This document shows, in pieces, positions 1 to 10,652 of a stretch of DNA of 64,000 nt. The position numbers and the translations under genes were made by a program. The first letter of the stretch is position 1, and each line of letters begins with the position of its first letter. The stretch comes from Todiramphus chloris collaris (Eukaryota; Chordata; Aves; Coraciiformes; Alcedinidae). The stretch lies in NCBI GenBank assembly GCA_025345505.1, contig JANVCC010000018.1, positions 4,201,749 to 4,265,748 of the forward strand, written 5' to 3'. The notes beneath the pieces are model-generated. The model searched no databases, was not told the origin of the DNA, and worked only from the letters and a program-made list of their open reading frames with translations.

Positions 1-64
1 CAAACAACCAAACAACAACCACCACAAAAAAAACCCCACAAAAACAAACAAACCAAACCAAAAC
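1..64. repeat. A/C-rich low-complexity tract
   Basis: Short interrupted runs of A separated by C or CC, with almost no G or T. The same CAAAC/ACCACAAC flavour recurs at 25,044, 33,501 and 42,943. It may continue left of the window. Confidence 0.7.
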
Positions 65-3000
65 ACTATCAGCTGGGAATAGGTCCATCTGCAAGTTCTT
101 CAGATTTCACCTCTAAACTAACAGGCAATCTTGTAGGAAATCTTTGCTATTTTAGCTGCCTATCCATACCATGTCCAATCTAAGAACAGTTACTAATGAG
201 AGTTGAAAAGCACTCAAAGAATTAGTATTCTGTAAAATTCATCAAGTCTAAAAATGTGTCTGGGTATCATAATGTCACGTCATGAATGTCTGACTCTTTC
301 AAGTTATTTCAGTTATTCAAAAGGAAAAATAAGCTTGAATTACTATAGCTCCTATACACAGATAAAACAGATACTTTCTTCCCATATCATAAAATGAGAA
401 GACTGAATCGCATTCAGTTATGAATTGGATTTGTTCTTCAATTAAAAGAGAAGAAAAACAAATCATACTCAAGCTAAATGACAAACCAATTGCTATTCCA
501 TTGTAATTTTTTTCCAAAAGACAACTAAATTTGTTATTTCTTCAACACTTTGATCATTATGTTTAGCTTGTGAAGATGCCACTTACTACTGCAAATACTC
601 CATTTCTGAACAGACTGGTATCATTTTTCCTGAAACTGAAATGTAAACATTCTGCTGCAGAGCTGCTTCAAACCCACACTGGGCAAAACTGGACTTAAAA
701 AGCAAGAAAACACTTAGATTTTCATAAAAACTAAAAATCATTTTTAAGATACTTAGAAGAAGGGACAACAGTTACAAATTTTACAGAACGAGCAGGATAA
801 AGCTGGCAAAATAAAATTACACATTCTGCGCATTCTGCCTTATTCCCAAATTCCAACAGTTACTGAAGTTTCTTTTTAAAGCAAGAAAAGAAATACTCCA
901 CCTATACAGACATAAAGGCGCAAAATGTGAAAGATATAGGTTAGCTCATTTTACATTTTGCAGAGAACACAGTTATTTCTGAGGGCCCCCAACCCTCAAG
1001 CCCAGGCCACGAGAATGAACTCTGCCTCTCAAAAAGCCACACTCCCTTTAGCATCGGCAGCAAACTGCCCAGACAGCTCCTTGATCTTACCAAAAGGTCT
1101 GGTAGTGTCAATCTGTACATCCCTGCGGGTTCCCCAGAAGCCTGGCTACAAGGATCTGCTTTGGCAGCACAGTTAGAGTATGAAATCCAGAGGAGATAAA
1201 TGTCATGGAGGATGTAACTCTTAGGATCAATTTTATCTAATGGGTTTTGGTACAAAGAAAGTGTTGAAGAAATTAACCTATAATGCAGAACCCACATCCC
1301 TAAAATACAGCTTTCTTTAAAATATCAAGTTTATGAGGTACACATAAATCATTCCACCAACCAACATGTTCTATGATAGGCAAGTACATGCAACAGATTT
1401 GTTTGATTCTTGAACTAATTTTTCAGAGAGTCTCTTGCATAACCTCGAGTCCCAAGTGTTTTCAGGCCCAGAGCAACTAAAAAATACCACTCCAAAAGCA
1501 GAATGTTCTCCAGAATGGAATTTAGAAAATACTGAAGAAGAATTTGTTTATTTTTCAGCCTGGATTATTTGTGACTACACTGCTGAATCTTCCAACAAAG
1601 CTGGTTTTTAGTGCTCCTGTTCCAACATATTCCTACTTCAATCACTAACAAGGAATTTGGCCATACAGTTCCAAATGTGATTCAGGTACCTGTTGCTATG
1701 GCCTGTCCTCATACACATATCCAACAGACCCAATGGTCTCCAGGCTGTCCATCATCACCTTTTTATACCAAAATGCAACATTTCATCCTGCTTAGCACCT
1801 TTGACCCCTCAACAGTACATACAGCCAAGGATCAGACCCAAAACCTGCATTTCCCCTTAATATGGAAACTTCCCAATTCACTTTGATGATAAGCTGTGTC
1901 TCCAAGTTAAAATCACCCCGTCAATATTTCACAGGGCTAATCAGTTTGGGTGCTTACTAGACACTTCCCTTAATCTTCTTAAAACAAATGATTTATCCAT
2001 CTAAACAGAACAGAAATAAATGGTTAAAGTATTAAAATATCCAAGTACTAAAAATCAAATAACGCATATACTGTGTTATCCACACAGACCATTTCCTCAA
2101 AGCTTGCATTATTTATCTTAGAAGTTATAGGTCTGGATTCTGGCAACCAAACCACAGGGTCTCTCTAAAAACCCAGCCCTGCTTCCTCGCTTTTGGGGTT
2201 GGAAGGTCAGAAGAGGAGGAGGTAAGAGTGGAAGGAATGACTGCAATTCACTGCTATGTTTTCTTCATCACCACCATTCAGTTATTGAGCACTTCATTAC
2301 TCAGAGCATGACAAAAACAAACAAATCAACAAGCAAAAATCTTAACATTAATTAGCACACGCTTATCTGAACATAGGTGACTGGACTGTCTGTAAATGCT
2401 GCTGCTTTCTCCTCCAGATGTGAAAAATCAGCCAAGCAACTCTCCAGCGCAGAACACATCACGCGCTGGGAATTTAATACAAGCGTCTTCTATACTTTCC
2501 CCAACCTCACCTAAGTTTGGTTCTCTTCTATTATTCTTTAGGCATTCCTATAGGGGCCAGCCCGAGTGCTATGCAGAGACAGCCCAGTGCACTCCACATG
2601 AGCTCAGCACCACACTGAACACGGCCAGGATGCTTCCAGTATTTGAACTGGCTATTTCAGAACCAAGTGGGTTTCACAGTGCCTAGGAGACTGGAAGGCA
2701 ATTTTCTCCTATATATGCTGTCACCATGAAAACAGATGCATGTTTTTGTTCTGCATCCCGTTTCAGCATCTTTATTTCTCCTCACCTTCAGTAGCCCTCC
2801 TCTACAAAATGGGAGCCATACTCTTAAAAAAGAAACTCAGTAAAAAATAAGATCTTTTTATCTCTCCTCTTTCCAATTTTATTCCTTCCATTCCCTTCTC
2901 ATCCTCTTTTTAACTTTCTCATGAATGATCTTCAGATGTCTTCTCCAACAAAGAAACACAATACAGTTTTAATTACAAGGAAAAGCTTAGATTGTTGACA

Positions 3001-5523
3001 AGTTGTGGAAAAGTAGTAGACCCAAAAAAAGAAAAAAGAACTTGGAGAGGTAAATGTCTGAGAAGATGAATTTAACTTCTTTTACTTTTTTTTTTCTCTC
3101 TAAAAAATACTGTTTACAGGACTGAGGATCTCAAACTTATGTAAACATCATAAACAGTACTGAAATTCTTCAAGTTGCATTTCTTGCACAAGGAAGTGCT
3201 ACAAGGTTGGGGTTTTTCTCTTCAAAAAACATAGGGAAGCAACTCTGATGAGCAAGCATCATGCTCAAGTTCAAGCAGATAACAAGCCCAGCAAATTGCA
3301 CACAAATAACTAACACTATTCATACTAGAATACTTGGGGAAAGTTAATAATAAAATTAAAACTAAGTACTCTTTCTTCTCTATGAAGTTCTTCAAATCAC
3401 TTATTTTTATTACAGTTCATTACATGGGGTTTTTCCCCTCACTGTTTTTCATACTTTTCTTAAATGGCTACCTCCATATATTTAATTGTATACTCCTCAA
3501 GGCAGTGACTATTTCCTTAATTGTCTGTAAAGTCCGCTGCTATAAACAACTGTACTATGCAATGTTAAGTAATAAAAAATGAGTAATGCTTTGCTGAGAA
3601 ACAGTCATGCATTAATTATGCAAGATAATCTGGAAAATATAGAAATAGGGAAAAACCCATGGCATTATGAATCCATAGCTTTAAAGCATCCCAATGAATG
3701 GTTTACGATATTCCATTTCTGTATTATACTTAATTTCTCTTGGAGTATTTAAAAAACATCTGTTTTGAAAGTTACCAAATGGGTATTGTTTACTCGGAAA
3801 TTCTACAGGGTGCAACCTCCTATACTGTCAGCTCAACATACAGTATTTTAAATCCACATTATGGAGCCAAGTGTTGAAGCAGGCACTTATAATGCAAAGA
3901 ATATTCTACACATTAAAAATACTGTCCAGGAGTTATAACATAAATCAAATACAGATTCTAAATTCAGTATTTAATAACTACGCAATTTAAAAAAATCATT
4001 TCGTTTTTATTACTCACTGAACTAATTTCATGTCTTAAATTTACATCGCTGCAGACTTACACAAGCACAGAAGCTACTGAAACTGGTGTAATTTTAAAAC
4101 CAGAAGCAAATTTTTATTGCTGAACTATGCCCTTGAAAATGGGGTTCAATATGGAAACACTGACATCAAATCTGAAGAGCGTGAATACTCTTCTTTAATA
4201 TTTGTTAAACTCTCTTCTCTAATCTTGACTGAGGTTTGAAAGCAGCAAATCTGCATTTTTCCAGTGTAAATGTTGTGCAAAAGCTTTACAAACATAGATC
4301 TAAATCTGCAATTGCCATTACTAAAATAAATGAAAAATCTGTAAGAAGCAGTGAAACTGGCATGCAAATGAAAGTACTGTCAAGACATATATTGCCTAAA
4401 AATAAGCTTACAATAACTATTTTAAAGACTGTGTGTGGTCTTACCCATATATTTTGGCAAGATGCACTTTCTCCAACCACAGCTAGATTCATCCAAAAGC
4501 AGTGGCACTGGAGAGTCTCTGTCTCACCTGTCAAACTTGAAGAACGTTGTTCAGCAGACCACCATGAGTCCATGGATAGGATCCACAGCACTACAGCAGC
4601 TGTTCTTGATAAGTGTTCTCTAACTATAGAGGCAAACGCTTCAAAAATGTTCTTGTAAGAGGATCACCCTCGATATACGTGCATTTAAAACCCAAACAGA
4701 AACAAAAACATATCTAGAACAAGACTTTCAAGACATCAGGGGAAAATTAGTGACTTCATAGATATTTCTGCCTGATACTTAGAAATAATCACAGAAGATT
4801 CCAGTCTTTTCAGTTTACCATAGAATTTAACTAAATTTATTTACCGCGCACAAATTATTACTTCCAATTGCAGGCAATCAAATAAAACACCTAGAACCCT
4901 TACATCGTCACATAATCTAGGAAGATGAACTTTCTCCATTCCTTTCCCATGTATCACGTGGAAAATATTTTCACACCAACCTACAAACAGCTGAAGTGGG
5001 AAGGAGAGCTGAAAGGCTGCTTGGCTACAATAAAGGTAAGATTCAGAGAAAATGGGAAGAAGCAAGAAAAGCTGCCAGTTTAAAAACTACAGCAGAGGAT
5101 ATTATGATGACCAGCTCTATAGAGAGCGCTGAACAGAATTCTGTCTATATAAACTAACTCTGACTGTTATTAAAAAGCATATAATCATTAATTTCCAGAG
5201 CCATGTGAATATTTTCTAAAAATAAATCACCACTTTGAACTACTGAGATCTGCTCTGGTTTAACTACTGTTAGCATTGCATCCTAGAAGCAAGAAAGGCT
5301 CTAGAGAGATCACTTTCACTTTTCCCTAGATATATTTAGTATACTAACTAGCATAGTTAGGATATTATTTTTCTTTGGTTTTGTCAGTAGCATGTTTGAA
5401 ATAAATTTTATTAAGTGGTAGTGTATGTAACATTGCATTGTGGGTAGCAGTTTCCTGCCTTAACCTAGCCACATCCTCAGCTGTTATATGAGACAAGTTT
5501 CCCATATTTTCTGCAAGTTGACT

Positions 5524-5592
5524 TTAAAAAGAAAAAAGAAGCGAGAAGAAAAAAAAAAAAAAAAAGAAAAAAAGAAAGAGACAGGAGAAAAC
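5524..5592. repeat. A-rich purine tract
   Basis: About 70 bases of nearly uninterrupted purine on the + strand, including an 18-A run flanked by GAA-type units. It is low-complexity intronic sequence with no gene content. Confidence 0.8.
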
Positions 5593-8500
5593 AGCTAGAA
5601 GGTTAGGATGATCTTAAACACCATACATTAAGTTTAGGATGTGTGAACCTAATCTGAAGGGCTTTTTTCCTCAATTACTGTACAGTCTACAAGGAAAGTA
5701 TTTGAGAAACACAAGAAAAGTAACATTTGTCAAAAAAAGGTGTCTGAGCAGCAAGAATAATTAAGATGAGACACCTCTGAACAACACAATGTAGCCCCTT
5801 ATTCAGAACCTGATCAGGGGCTTGATTATTTCACTGGAGACTATCTTTTCTATTCTATGAAGAAGTGAGACAGCTGGCAACTCAAGAAGAATGAAAGCAA
5901 TTTATTACTACTTGCTATTATACCACATACTCACTGGTTAACAGAAGATGGCCATCCTTTTAATTTGAATAAATGGTCAGTTTAAGGTTTCATTTGATCT
6001 TCAGTAGCCTAATTCCGCTGTACAGAAAACAAACATTTGTTTACACTAGAAATGTAGCAGCATTTTTCCCCCTCTCTATACACTTAGTGGTCCCAGGCAC
6101 TATCTTATTTAGAAAAAGGTTATAAGGCAGAGAACAGAATGTCATCATAAAAAGGAAGCAGTAAAACTCAGATGTTCAATGCTACTCCACATAGACAACA
6201 ATCAGTAGCATTTAAAAATGGAGAACTAAAATAATCTTGGGGTTTTGGGTTTTTTTTTTAATTACCAATCAGTTTTACCATTTGCTTTAACAGATTAGGC
6301 TATGTGATATCAGCGTACTTGAAGCTGTTGCAGAGATGTGGGAATTCAGAAGTCTACACGATGCCCAAGACTAGAAACAGAAGTTCCATAAAATCTGTAA
6401 GCATTTAAAAGCTAACGTTTAATGTACGGTTTGATAAGAACCACCAGAAAATCCAGTACTATCCCTCTAAAAGTTATAGTTAATTATAAGTTATGAAAAA
6501 CAGAGCCAATGAGAGAGGTTTCACTCCTTAAGAAAATATTGCTGTATTGGAAATGCAGACGTAAGTAACACCTACAATTACTACCTGCATCAGAGGAAAC
6601 TGCATTAGGTCCTTCTGTATTCCAAAAATCATCATCTTGTTACAGTATATATAGTAAAACTTGTAAATGCAATTTAACAACTTTGTCATCATACTGCTTT
6701 AAGCAGAATATTTATATAATCTCCAGCTGTAGCATAGAAACAAATATTTAAGTACAAATAAACTTGCAGCGAGGTATCACACTGTTTATACGCTGTATGA
6801 GCTATGAGTGACATAAGGCAAAAATGTTTGGAAATAAAGCATGGCTTCAAAGTTTCAAAACACATTTCAAGAAAAGTGAAAGATGTAATTATCTTTTAGT
6901 GTTGCGTTACAATTGACTTGAACTAAGATTTCATTTGTCGTCTCAGATCAAGCCCATAGTTTACCAGACAAATTTTTTAACATAATACTTCCTTTGTAAG
7001 TGTAATTGTGACTTAAAGCATCCCCTATGGAACACGTAAGTTAACTTTGATTTTTACAGATCGATCTTTTAAACAGAAGACTGTCAAGACTAAGTCTGCA
7101 GTCAAGACACTGGTTTATACAGCAAGTTTTCAGGTTGCATGCATCTGCTTCATTAGAAGTGCAAACAACACTGAAAGCAGCCATCAGCTACACAGGGATT
7201 AGGTTTGCAAAACATTTAGCTTTATAATGTCTCTAAAGTAGCAATGTTGTCAGTGACAGTTTCTGCAAACTGCATCAGGATTACTCAGTTAAACTCTTTT
7301 TCTGGGTTTAATAGATTTTTGCCTTACTAGATGGAAGACTTCACTGTAGCGGTCTTGATCTTGACAGCACAGGTAAAAGTATATGCTGTAGAAAAAATAA
7401 ATCCTATAAAGGAATGGTATCAAAACAGAGTAACATAGAGTAACTGTGCGTACACAACTGAAAGCATTAAAAAGCCATTGCAGAGAAAGCCTGAGCACAG
7501 TATTTCAGTAAGATAGTTCTTAAAATTCAGACTTCTGCAGGAGGTTCAATATTAGGATATTAAAGATGTGACTAAGAATAAATTCCGGAGTTTTAAAAAT
7601 CAAACAACTGCATCCATACGAACGAAAACAAGTATTTAGAACCAAGCCACGAGTTATCTATTATAAAAAAAGTACTGAATCTTCCTACCATCAAATGGAA
7701 GTTGATTAAATAACATCATGCATAACTGCAGTTGAAGAAACGTTGTGCTTACAGTTTAGAGTTCCACAAATAACAAAGGCAGCAACCTCCAAAGGCTTTT
7801 GCTGCATCAAAAGTTAATTAAAACTGTAATGCACACAAACATATTTCGTTTCTGTGAAAGGATTACCATTCTTTGCATCATTTTTATACCCTTAACTTTT
7901 CTCTGCTGATGTTCTTAGCCCTACTATGAAAATATAAAGAAATAAAAGCAATCCATCGTTGGGAGAGATAAATAGCACCTTTACTTTTATATGAGATGGG
8001 AGATTCACAGAATACTCCTTTTTCATTTTAAGGTAGAATTATATACATTTGGCAACATCTAATAACTGTCAAAGTATTGAATTAAAAGCAATACCATTTG
8101 CCTTACAATTAATAACGTAGGTTTTTGTGAACAGGGGTTTATGTTGCTTTGATAAATATATAATAAAAATCAAAACACAATCTATTTTTTACTTAAATCT
8201 CCTTTCCCATTTTTTTATCACCATTCCTGCAAAACAGAGAACCTGCTCTCCACCCAGATCTACAACTATTCACCTCACATCATTCCTGGCCAATTTCTTA
8301 CAGGGAAAGCTGAGGACAAAGAGGAAAATAAAAAAGGAGGGATGGCAGCTTTGAAGACATTTATTTTATTTTACAAATAAAAGCGGAACAATATCTAGAA
8401 AAAGTTTTACACAATCCGTCTGCTCCCAAAAACATCTGTGACTGAAAAAAAACCCTAAAAATCACTCAGCAAAAACTAAAAAGCACAGTGCATCTGTGAT

Positions 8501-9540
8501 ACAATCAGGCTAATAAGAAAAGTTTTAGATGTAATGTCCAAAGAGGCAAAAAAATAAGATACTTTCTCAAAGATGTTTCCAATTTTGTTCTGAATCTGAG
8601 TGAGCAAATCAAGGCTACTAATACACACTGTCTGTGCACATTATTCCTTACTACACACAGCATTTTGCAATTTATTTCAAAGCCTCTATTATAAACAAAA
8701 AAATACTGCTTTTGTTAACCCACTCCATACCGGTACAGTAAAGGCTTGGATTACACAATCAAAGTCAAAGTTACAGTATGTTAAGTATATAAAAAAAAAT
8801 ATTATACACACATGCACACATATGACATGAAGTATTTAAATCTTCCATATGCATCAAATTTACGTTTCATTTTAAAACTAAGTGTTAACATTAACTGGTG
8901 AATAAAGTTATTTATAGTCTCCCAAAAAGTCTAAGACTGTTCTATTTCTCTTAAAACCCTGAAACTACGAGAAACAATTAATGGAAGCGCAATCAAAACC
9001 TCCCAATTCTCACAGTTCATTCTGTTATGCAACATCCACATAAAATCCTAGCAATACCAGTATTCAAAAGCATCACTGAAGACTGCAGAACACAGCTAGT
9101 TAGGATATCCAAATGGCATATTTTGCCCCAAATATAAAAGAAACATAATTGCCCCTAATTTGCATTACATAAAACTGCCAAGGAGTTTTGAAGGCATGTA
9201 AAGCAAGGCAGACATGATTTAAGATTTGCAAAGGAATCCCCAGACTAACACGTCTGTGACAGCCAATTACAGTAAAAAACACAACCCCAACAAGCAGCCT
9301 GCTACTAGACCTTAGGAAAGGTAAAGTTTCTTACAATGAGTTACAGATTCACAAGTATAAGAAGGCAAGGAGAAAAAGTAAAACAGAAGGAATCCAGCCA
9401 CCCAGCAAATAGGAAGCAGACCCAAGATCGTGATACAATCCAAAGATGTAAATTATTGTAAATCATCACTGTTGTTCAGAATTTCACACAGCCACTTGTG
9501 CCAATTTTGCTCACTTTTCCACAGACACAATAATGAAGTA

Positions 9541-9648
9541 GGGAGAGAGAATGGGAAGGGAGAAGAAAAAAAAAGATTAAGAAAGGAGAGGAATAAAAAA
9601 AAAAAAAAAAAAAAAAAAGAAAGGAGGGGGAAGAAGAGTGGGGGGAAC
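9541..9648 (+). repeat. Long purine tract upstream of RUNX2 P1 (distal)
   Basis: About 110 bases that are nearly all A or G on the + strand: a GGGAGAGAGA/GGGAAGGG start, an A-run of about 24, then AAGGAGGGGG and GTGGGGGG. It lies about 400-500 bp upstream of the presumed P1 start. Purine-rich DNA is a known feature of the mammalian RUNX2 P1 upstream region. That this particular tract corresponds to it is an inference. Confidence 0.75.
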
Positions 9649-9745
9649 CTGAACTGAGAGTACAAATAAAGTTCTGCTGTCCATATGCTTTAACTGTACA
9701 GAAGTTTGGGCTCTTACAGCATTTTGTACTCTCTCCAAAGCCTCA

Positions 9746-9766
9746 TGAGTCACAAAAATTAAAAAG
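9746..9766 (+). promoter_or_regulatory. AP-1 site plus homeodomain-type A/T block
   Basis: A perfect TGAGTCA is followed at once by CAAAAATTAAAAAG. In mammalian P1 the same pair is known as a FOS/JUN site next to a DLX/MSX-type site. Binding in this species is inferred. Confidence 0.7.
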
Positions 9767-9821
9767 CTATATCCTTCTGGATGCCAGGAAGGGCCTTACC
9801 ACGGGCCTTTTGTCAAAATAT

Positions 9822-9910
9822 AAGGAGAAGGGGAAAAAAAAAAAAAAAAAAAAAGAAATTTAAAAAAAAAAAAAAGAGAAAAAAAAAGAGAGAGAGAGAG
9901 AAAGAAAAAG
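9822..9910 (+). repeat. Purine tract in the P1 promoter (proximal)
   Basis: About 90 bases of A/G broken only by an ATTTAA interruption. It ends in a (GA)n run and GAAAGAAAAAG, just before GCCACAGTG. The mammalian P1 promoter carries a GA-rich purine tract at the same position. Confidence 0.85.
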
Positions 9911-10032
9911 CCACAGTGTAGGCAGTCCTACTTGGAGTCCTCTGATGTCACAGCCACATGACTTGCTCGCTCCAGTAACAGTGCTTGCAAAAAAAAGGAG
10001 TTTTAAAGCTTTTGCTTTTTTGGATTGTGTGA

Positions 10033-10122
10033 ATGCTTCATTCGCCTCACAAACAACCACAGAACCACAAGTGCGGTGCAAACTTTCTCCAGGAGGACAG
10101 CAAAGAAGTCTCTGGTTTTTAA
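10033..10122 (+). other. Upstream ORF 1 in RUNX2 P1 leader
   Basis: The ATG at 10,033 opens a 29-codon frame ending in TAA at 10,120-10,122, wholly inside the leader exon. It is translatable only if transcription starts upstream of 10,033. The extra A near 10,102 appears to change the frame relative to the mammalian leader as I recall it, so this frame may be shorter in birds. Whether it is translated is unknown. Confidence 0.5.
10055..10077 (+). promoter_or_regulatory. Cluster of three RUNX binding cores
   Basis: Two AACCACA motifs (10,055-10,061 and 10,063-10,069) are followed by TGCGGT on the opposite orientation (10,072-10,077). All match the RUNX core YGYGGT or its complement. In mammals RUNX2 binds its own P1 leader here and represses the promoter. 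A fourth AACCACA lies at 10,185-10,191 in the short intron. Confidence 0.8.
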
Positions 10123-10386
10123 ATGGTTAATCTCCGCAGGTCACTACCAGCCACTGAGACCAACAGAGTCAGTAAGTGCTCTCTAACCACAGTCTATGCA
10201 GTAATAGTAGGTCCTTCAAATATTTGCTCATTCTCTTTTTTTTTTTGTTTTGTTTCCTTGCTTTTCACATGTTACCAGTGCTACACAGTTTTTTGACAGG
10301 GAAAAAGCCAACTATAGAGTCTATGCAATCCAGGAACCCTGTAAAACTAAAACAAGGTTTGGCTATGGTTTGTGTTTTCAGTTTGA
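10123..10386 (+). other. Upstream ORF 2 of RUNX2, spanning the 5'UTR splice
   Basis: The ATG at 10,123 reads 16 complete codons to the end of the leader exon. After removal of 10,172-10,381 the split codon A|TT is completed and TGA at 10,384-10,386 stops the frame, giving a 17-residue peptide (MVNLRRSLPATETNRVI). With the intron retained, the frame instead runs on into intronic sequence. Reading the mammalian leader from memory gives the same peptide with a spliced TAA stop, so the frame looks conserved. Role in translation control is inferred. Confidence 0.6.
10172..10381 (+). other. RUNX2: Short RUNX2 5'UTR intron (210 bp)
   Basis: The donor is GTAAGT after GAGTCA. The acceptor is a T-rich tract ending TGTGTTTTCAG before TTTGAGGATC. 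Joining the two sides restores a leader matching the known mammalian order (GAGTCA followed by TTTRAGG, then an AGTATTTACA motif), which is why the boundary was placed here. The intron is T-rich and holds one more AACCACA RUNX-type motif at 10,185-10,191. Confidence 0.82.
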
Positions 10387-10443
10387 GGATCCAAGAAGTA
10401 TTTACACCAGAAGGTGAAAGCTCTGCGTGAACCGAGAGGGACT
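10382..10443 (+). other. RUNX2: RUNX2 exon 2, untranslated part
   Basis: This is the end of the type II leader, from the acceptor to the start codon. It contains no ATG. The context of the true start is GGGACTATGG, with A at -3 and G at +4, which is a strong initiation context. Confidence 0.85.
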
Positions 10444-10501
10444 ATGGCATCAAACAGCCTGTTCAGTTCAGTGACACCATGTCAGCAAAACTTCTTCTGG
10501 G
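10444..10501 (+). CDS. RUNX2: RUNX2 type II N-terminus, first coding exon
   Basis: RUNX2 is the runt-domain transcription factor that, with CBFB, drives osteoblast and hypertrophic chondrocyte differentiation. This exon encodes only the P1-specific N-terminus: 19 codons beginning MASNSLFSS and ending CQQNFFW, plus one base. The peptide is the hallmark of type II RUNX2; the P2 isoform starts differently. It shows a Ser where human has Thr at residue 9, a conservative change. The exon ends ...TGG G|GTGAGT, a strong phase-1 donor, so the next codon would be completed by the downstream exon (Asp in mammals). The runt domain, Q/A repeat and VWRPY tail are in later exons, none of which I found in this window. 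The exon lies on the + strand inside an intron of SUPT3H, which runs on the - strand. Identification is by peptide identity and the matching leader. Confidence 0.95.
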
Positions 10502-10636
10502 GTGAGTACTGCAATATTTGAGCTTCTGTTTTCCGTTGTCGGGAGTTTTCTTAGTTTTACAAATGCTGGTTATAGTTATCTAAGCAAAAAACTTGTTGAA
10601 TGGGATGTTAGGGTGTTAAAAATAGCATACCTGGTT

Positions 10637-10652
10637 GGGGGGGTGGGGAGGG
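10637..10652 (+). other. G-run cluster with quadruplex potential
   Basis: G7-T-G4-A-G3 within 16 bases on the + (RUNX2 sense) strand, 135 bases past the exon 2 donor. Splitting the G7 gives four G3+ runs with one-base loops. G-runs just inside introns often act as splicing enhancers. Confidence 0.5.

Larger units (their letters stand above)
1..9535. other. Intronic DNA of SUPT3H (antisense), 5' of RUNX2 P1
   Basis: AT-rich non-coding DNA. By position it is inside a SUPT3H intron (- strand) and upstream of the RUNX2 distal promoter (+ strand). I saw no exon with a recognisable protein and no CR1 fragment here. Low-complexity segments are an A/C-rich tract at 1-64 and a purine tract at about 5,524-5,592. 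The longest open frames (941-1297 on -, 4236-4658 on +) match no family I know and look like chance frames. Cis-elements of RUNX2 may be present but cannot be delimited without alignment. Confidence 0.6.
9640..10029 (+). promoter_or_regulatory. RUNX2: RUNX2 distal promoter P1
   Basis: This is the bone-specific promoter driving type II RUNX2, placed directly upstream of the leader exon. Visible elements in order: an AP-1 consensus TGAGTCA at 9,746-9,752; an A/T homeodomain-type block (AAAAATTA) at about 9,754-9,761; an ACCACG RUNX-like core at 9,798-9,803; a purine tract at 9,822-9,910; a CRE-like TGATGTCA at 9,943-9,950; an E-box CACATG at 9,955-9,960; and a TATA-like TTTTAAAG at 10,001-10,008. 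The stretch from the AP-1 site to the leader exon agrees closely with the mammalian P1 promoter as I remember it. The start site is inferred, about 20 bases after the TATA-like element, and no CpG island is present, as expected for P1. The regulators named come from family knowledge, not from this sequence. Confidence 0.88.
10030..10171 (+). other. RUNX2: RUNX2 P1 leader exon (5'UTR, exon 1)
   Basis: Non-coding first exon of P1-driven RUNX2 mRNA. Its sequence, from the GTGTGAATG start through the paired AACCACA motifs to CAACAGAGTCA, is nearly identical to the mammalian type II leader as I know it. It ends at a good donor, GTCA|GTAAGT, with the intron starting at 10,172. The exact 5' end is inferred from the TATA-like box and the start of mammalian mRNAs, and could differ by tens of bases. 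It contains two upstream ATGs: one opens a 29-codon frame closed at 10,120-10,122, and the other, at 10,123, runs into the splice junction. It also carries three RUNX-type cores within about 25 bases, suggesting autoregulation. It differs from the remembered mammalian sequence by a few substitutions and one extra A near 10,102. Confidence 0.88.

Noticed and set aside
941..1297. 118-codon - strand frame, considered as a SUPT3H exon
   Set aside because: No similarity to the SPT3 histone-fold or C-terminal sequence, and a + strand frame overlaps it.
4236..4658. 140-codon + strand frame and overlapping - strand frame of 101 codons
   Set aside because: Neither peptide resembles a known protein, including SUPT3H and RUNX2. 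Overlap on both strands and lack of clear splice context suggest chance.
9453..9665. Lysine- or phenylalanine-rich frames over the purine tract
   Set aside because: They are translations of the A-rich repeat, not genes.
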